This document shows, one piece after another, positions 23,454 to 26,542 of a stretch of 26,542 nucleotides of DNA. This DNA is from DASXMX01 sp036794395 (lineage in GTDB: Bacteria; Planctomycetota; Phycisphaerae; Tepidisphaerales; Tepidisphaeraceae), in NCBI GenBank assembly GCA_036794395.1, contig DAIRGS010000063.1, forward strand, positions 1 through 26,542, in the 5' to 3' direction. The notes under the pieces were generated by a model. That model saw only the letters and a list, made by a program, of their open reading frames with translations. It was not told the DNA's origin and made no database searches. The stretch's first letter is position 1; the number at the start of each line of letters is the position of its first letter. A program made the translations under genes and the position numbers.

Positions 23454-23592
23454 TCACCGCAGAGACGCGGAGAGCGCGGAGAATTCAATGCGCCAAGCTA
23501 AATGCAAAATCCCAGAGCGAGTCGGTCGGACAGGTTGCCCACGCATCGCATTTCTCGCTATTCTCTCTGCGGCCTCTGCGTCTCTGCGGTGA
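23454..23592. repeat. Inverted CACCGCAGAGACGC-type dispersed repeat
   Basis: The left arm (23454-23483, beginning TCACCGCAGAGACGC) and right arm (23561-23592, ending GCGTCTCTGCGGTGA) share a perfect 15-bp outer match, with further partial pairing. Both arms are built from GCAGAGA/GCGGAGA variants. It fills the gap between rsmD and plsY. Similar repeats are common between genes in many environmental bacteria (from memory). Confidence 0.88.
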
Positions 23593-23626
23593 ATCTCGCA
23601 TTTTTCGGATTAGAATACCTCACCAC

Positions 23627-24313
23627 ATGATCACCGCGCCCACCGCCCTGCTCTGCCTCACGCCGATCGCCTACCTGATCGGCTCCATTCCATTCGGTCT
23701 GATCGTCGCTCAAACCCGCGGCATCGATCCGCGCACAGCCGGCAGCGGAAACATCGGCGCAACCAACGTCGGCCGTCTGCTCGGCGGCAGGTTCTTCGCC
23801 ATCGTCTTCATCCTCGATCTGCTCAAAGGCCTTCTGCCCACCGTCGCCGCCGGCGCGCTGCTCGCCCACTTCCGCGGCAGCTCCGCGGGCTATCGCGCCC
23901 CCGATTATCTCCTGTGGCTGCTGGTCGCCTTCGCCGCCATCTGCGGCCACATGTTCAGCATCTTTCTCCACTTCAAAGGCGGCAAAGGCGTCGCCACCAG
24001 CGCGGGCGTCATCCTCGGCGTGTTCCCCTATTTCACGGTCGCGGCCCTGGCCGCCATCGTCGTGTTCCTGATCCTGCTCAAAACCACCCGCTATATGAGC
24101 ATCGCCTCCATGGGCGGCTCGATGGCGTTTCCCGCCGCATACCTCGCGTTTGGCTTGGCGCGCCGCTGGCCGGTCTTCGCCGAGCAATTGCCGCTGCTTT
24201 TATTTGCCGTGCTGATCGCGCTGATGATCGTCTACAAGCATCGGGGAAATCTCGCGCGGCTCCGCGCGGGCACCGAGAACCCACTCACCGCCAAAAAAAG
24301 CCCGCAAACCTGA
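23627..24313 (+). CDS. plsY: Glycerol-3-phosphate acyltransferase PlsY
   Basis: PlsY is an inner-membrane enzyme that moves an acyl group from acyl-phosphate to glycerol-3-phosphate, the first step of phospholipid synthesis. The signature motifs are present: SGNIGATNVGR (about 46-56), GHMFSIFLHFKGGKGVATS (about 107-125), and IALMIVYKHRGNLARL near the end. There are at least five hydrophobic segments. At 228 residues it is slightly longer than average. The upstream ribosome site is weak. It is followed after 21 bp by a membrane protein gene on the same strand. Confidence 0.95.
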   Translation: MITAPTALLCLTPIAYLIGSIPFGLIVAQTRGIDPRTAGSGNIGATNVGRLLGGRFFAIVFILDLLKGLLPTVAAGALLAHFRGSSAGYRAPDYLLWLLVAFAAICGHMFSIFLHFKGGKGVATSAGVILGVFPYFTVAALAAIVVFLILLKTTRYMSIASMGGSMAFPAAYLAFGLARRWPVFAEQLPLLLFAVLIALMIVYKHRGNLARLRAGTENPLTAKKSPQT

Positions 24314-24334
24314 TTGGGCCGCTCACGCCAAGAT

Positions 24335-24943
24335 ATGCCCGATTCGCCCAACATCATCGAGTATCCCAGCGCCGTAAACCCGGGCGAAATTCAAATTCGC
24401 CGGGACGGTCCAAACCTCGTCATCATCATTCCACCGCCCGCGCTGTGGCGCTCGCTTCTGGTGGTCAGCGTTCGCGGCGTCGGACATTGCTTGTTTCTGG
24501 TGGCCCTGATTCTTTTTATCGTCGCGGTGCTCAACACAAATAGACCAGCCAGTAGTGTAGATATCTCTATCGCTTGGCTCGGCATTCCCATCGGAATGCT
24601 CTGGACAGTTTTCCGATTCACACTGACCGCTTCGGCAGGCACTCAACCCACCACACTTGTAGCCTCCGCAAAACAGCTCGAAATGATTCGCCCCCGCCCC
24701 TACTTCGCTCAATCACGCACTTGGCCCGCCGCAGAATTGGCGGATATCAGCGTGCGCGAAGGCCGCATCCTGGCCGTGCTGGCGCCGCACGTTATCTTTC
24801 AGGTGATCCTAACTGGCGACCGCGTCGAGAATTTCGAAATCGCCTGGAATGGCGTCGGCGCGCTGGTCAGCATCGAAGACAATCTCCGCGACGTGCTCGG
24901 CCTGCCTCACTCAAACCCGCAACCCACCGACCCATCTACCTGA
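24335..24943 (+). CDS. Hypothetical membrane protein, two helices
   Basis: The 202-residue product has a soluble N-terminus, two adjacent transmembrane segments (about 42-63, LLVVSVRGVGHCLFLVALILF, and about 75-95), and a C-terminal cytoplasmic domain (RTWPAAELADISVREGRILAV). This two-helix-then-domain layout resembles small PH-like membrane proteins, but I do not recognise the family with certainty. ATG 24335 is preferred (AAG just upstream); a TTG at 24314 would add 7 residues. It probably shares a transcript with plsY. Its stop overlaps the convergent remnant at 24936 by 8 bp. Confidence 0.72.
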   Translation: MPDSPNIIEYPSAVNPGEIQIRRDGPNLVIIIPPPALWRSLLVVSVRGVGHCLFLVALILFIVAVLNTNRPASSVDISIAWLGIPIGMLWTVFRFTLTASAGTQPTTLVASAKQLEMIRPRPYFAQSRTWPAAELADISVREGRILAVLAPHVIFQVILTGDRVENFEIAWNGVGALVSIEDNLRDVLGLPHSNPQPTDPST

Positions 24944-25151
24944 TCGACTTCGATTCCCGTTTGGCCGGCGCAACCCGCCCCATCAACCACTGCACCCAAG
25001 CCTTTTGTAGCTCGGCAAGGTTTCCGCCGCTGGCGATTTCCAACGCTTCGCTGCCGGATGGATCCTTCGCATAATTAGCGGTAAATGCCGCGTAGAAAAC
25101 TTTGAGTTTTTTCTGATCGTGAAAATACATGAGCAGGCTGCCCGCCTCGCC
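24936..25151 (-). pseudogene. C-terminal remnant of a planctomycete peptidase-like protein
   Basis: The minus-strand frame ending at TAG 24936-24938 reads SLLMYFHDQKKLKVFYAAF, then DPSGSEALEIASGGNLAEL and QKAWVQWLM. This pattern resembles the extreme C-terminus of DUF1570/gluzincin-like peptidases. The frame stays open upstream but becomes low-complexity repeat (RVAPKG units) from about 25151, where the metalloprotease core should be. The upstream gene has evidently been lost or replaced. A short independent start (ATG 25130) would give 64 residues but lacks a ribosome site. Confidence 0.5.
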
Positions 25152-25183
25152 GGTCCCGCGGGCCGGCGCCGCGCCCGGCGGGA

Positions 25184-25246
25184 CGACCCGACCCTTCGGG
25201 GCGACGCGATCCTTCGAGGAGACGCGCCCCTTCGGGGCGACGCGAC
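25184..25246. repeat. 18-bp tandem repeat, about 3.5 copies
   Basis: Units are CGACCCGACCCTTCGGGG (25184-25201), CGACGCGATCCTTCGAGG (25202-25219), AGACGCGCCCCTTCGGGG (25220-25237) and a partial fourth. Each contains a small CCTTCGGGG hairpin. The period is a multiple of three, so the minus-strand frame encodes a six-residue repeat. Confidence 0.88.
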
Positions 25247-25322
25247 TGCCGCTCGGATTGTTTCGACGCTTTCCGACGGCCGCTTGCGTTTGACAGTAGC
25301 GGACGTGACACGCGCCATCCTT

Positions 25323-25370
25323 GGCCTCCTGTTGGTTGGTGATTAGGCACCACCATTCTGACAGGAGGCC
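25323..25370. repeat. 10-bp inverted repeat hairpin
   Basis: GGCCTCCTGT (25323-25332) and ACAGGAGGCC (25361-25370) are perfectly complementary, with an inner GGTG/CACC. No gene is associated. Confidence 0.8.
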
Positions 25371-25464
25371 TTGCCGCGCGCTAGTCTCTGTAAAGCGCGC
25401 AGGGGCGCGGACTTACGGGTTAATTGCATTAGCTTTGTAAGCCGTGGGCGGGGCAGCCGCGGGT

Positions 25465-25583
25465 CCGGCGCCGGGTCAGATGTGGGAAAACCAACTCGCC
25501 GGAGCCGGGCATTTTCCGGGGGTAAATTCAGAAGGTTGTCCAACTGTCGAAACTTGGTTTTCCCACATCTAACCCGTCGCCGG
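25465..25583. repeat. 119-bp element with 32-bp terminal inverted repeats
   Basis: Arms at 25465-25496 and 25552-25583 are complementary over 32 positions with three mismatches and include a perfect 17-bp core, AGATGTGGGAAAACCAA. The 55-bp interior is not coding and has a small hairpin. No flanking target-site duplication is obvious. This could be a small non-autonomous mobile element or a structured RNA; the region 25151-25847 otherwise shows no intact gene. Confidence 0.85.
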
Positions 25584-25618
25584 TGGTCAACTCCCTCGAT
25601 CATGGGCTGTCTTCGACC

Positions 25619-25647
25619 CTGAGGCTCTCTTCGAGCCTGAGCCTCAG
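25619..25647. repeat. 9-bp palindrome
   Basis: CTGAGGCTC (25619-25627) and GAGCCTCAG (25639-25647) form a perfect stem with an 11-nt loop, inside the repeat-rich region before the sigma factor. Confidence 0.7.
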
Positions 25648-25714
25648 AGCCGAAGGCAGACCCGAAGGGGAAGCCCCATGCCACGAAGCGCGGAATCGCG
25701 CACGGTCATTTAGC

Positions 25715-25734
25715 GGCGGACCCCCGTGTCCGCC
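25715..25734. repeat. 7-bp GGCGGAC/GTCCGCC palindrome
   Basis: GGCGGAC (25715-25721) and GTCCGCC (25728-25734) flank a 6-nt loop. It lies about 110 bp before the sigma factor start and may be a REP-like element. Confidence 0.7.
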
Positions 25735-25847
25735 CAACACCTCCGCGCAAAATGCCATATATCCAATTCTTTCCCCGCCGCCCCGATTCATGCGATAATG
25801 CCCAACCGAACGCGACAAGAATTTCAATACGGACCTGTGTACGACCC

Positions 25848-26542
25848 ATGAACGAATCCGTTCAGATATCGCCCCCCTGCTCGAACGCCTCCGCACCGGC
25901 GAGCAGGATGCGCTGGCCGAGCTGTTCAATCGATATCACCCGCAGCTTCGCCGCATGGTCGAGCTCCGGCTCGATCCCCGGCTCGGCGCCCGCGTGGCCC
26001 CGTCTGATGTGTTGCAGCAAGCGTACGTCGATTGCCTGACGCGATACGAGCACTTCTTCAATCGGCAAGGCGCATCGTTTTATGTCTGGCTCCGGCTGGT
26101 TGTGAATCAAAGCCTGGTCGATCTGCACCGCCGTCATCTGGCCGCCAAGATGCGCGATGCCGGCCAGGAGGCTTCGCCCAATTGGACCGCCGCCACTTCC
26201 GTCTCGCTCGCCCGGCATCTGGTCGCGCAGATGGAGTCGCCCAGCCAGATCGTTCGCAAGGAAGAGATGTTGACGCAGGTTCAGGCGGCGCTGGAAACCT
26301 TGGAGCCGCTCGATCGCGAAATCCTGACGCTCCGGCATTTCGAGGAGCTGGGCAACAACGAGGTCGCCGAGTTGTTGGGCCTCGCCAAGGCCGCGGCCAG
26401 CAATCGCTACGTCCGCGCGCTGGGCCGACTCCGTCAGGCCCTTGCCAAAGTGCCCGGTTTTTTTCTAGGTCGGCAAAGCCGGCTTGAGAGGCTCAGCCAA
26501 ACCCGTCCTGCGCCCGTCGTAGTCGGTAGGAGACCACGAGTT
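25848..26542 (+). CDS. ECF-type sigma factor, apparent frameshift at start, open at window edge
   Basis: The long plus-strand frame beginning with CTG at 25877 reads LLERLRTGEQDALAELFNRY, then RVAPSDVLQQAYVDCLTRYE and FYVWLRLVVNQSLVDLHRRH (region 2). Region 4 follows: ETLEPLDREILTLRHFEELG, then NEVAELLGLAKAAASNRYVR. It is a planctomycete-type sigma factor. This frame has no ATG, GTG or TTG before 25955, which would cut off part of region 2. The natural start, ATG 25848 (MNESVQISPP), is in another frame; one more C in the C6 run at 25872-25877, or a -1 shift there, joins the two. At the other end, KVPGFF is encoded by a T7 run, after which the frame stays open to the last base. With one T fewer it would stop at once (TAG). 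AGGAG at 26527-26531 suggests a gene starting just outside. Confidence 0.82.

Noticed and set aside
26032..26487. 151-codon plus-strand frame
   Set aside because: It overlaps the sigma factor in another frame, and only the sigma frame shows conserved motifs.

Overview
The window looks like a piece of a planctomycete chromosome, most likely class Phycisphaerae. The evidence is gene content. There is a DUF1587/1595/1592/1588/1585 cytochrome-like protein paired with a DUF1552 Tat protein. There is a giant PVC-type dehydrogenase/HEAT/cytochrome c protein, a secreted protein with an N-terminal LEPR-XLL motif and a dockerin, and two planctomycete-style ECF sigma factors. GC content is moderately high. 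The lineage is inferred; no rRNA is present.

Layout. 1-3000: an ECF sigma factor, a HEAT-repeat gene on the minus strand broken by an in-frame amber codon, a sulfotransferase followed by a strong terminator, and a DUF2141 secreted protein. 3077-4561: gatB. 4562-5164: no convincing gene, but palindromes, adjacent hairpins and a clear minus-strand intrinsic terminator with no gene feeding it, which suggests a small RNA. 5165-6766: an HMA metal-binding protein translationally coupled to a calcineurin-like phosphoesterase, then a small lipoprotein. 6816-9209 (minus): rnc followed by a BatA-like VWA membrane protein. 9450-12911 (minus): the PVC dehydrogenase/cytochrome protein. 13000-14014: a dispersed repeat, a PDZ-domain remnant, tRNA-Leu(CAA), and a secreted His/Lys-rich peptide. 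14285-18603: the DUF1592 + DUF1552 operon. 19158-20942: the LEPR-XLL phosphoesterase-dockerin protein behind a 550-bp AT-rich leader. 20955-22579 (minus): a tight operon of a PD-(D/E)XK-like protein, a hexapeptide acyltransferase and a sulfotransferase. 22871-24943: rsmD, plsY and a small membrane protein. 24936-25800: a peptidase C-terminal remnant followed by repeat-rich DNA. 25848-end: a second ECF sigma factor with an apparent frameshift in a C6 run.

The genes combine housekeeping (gatB, rnc, rsmD, plsY, tRNA-Leu) with planctomycete surface/periplasmic functions (cytochrome-like DUF proteins, dockerin protein, sulfotransferases). Intergenic regions hold at least seven distinct palindromic or tandem repeat types, and three genes look decayed or frameshifted. 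I found no CRISPR array, complete insertion sequence, phage module or recognisable defence island. The best candidate for something undescribed is the structured minus-strand transcript ending near 4871.
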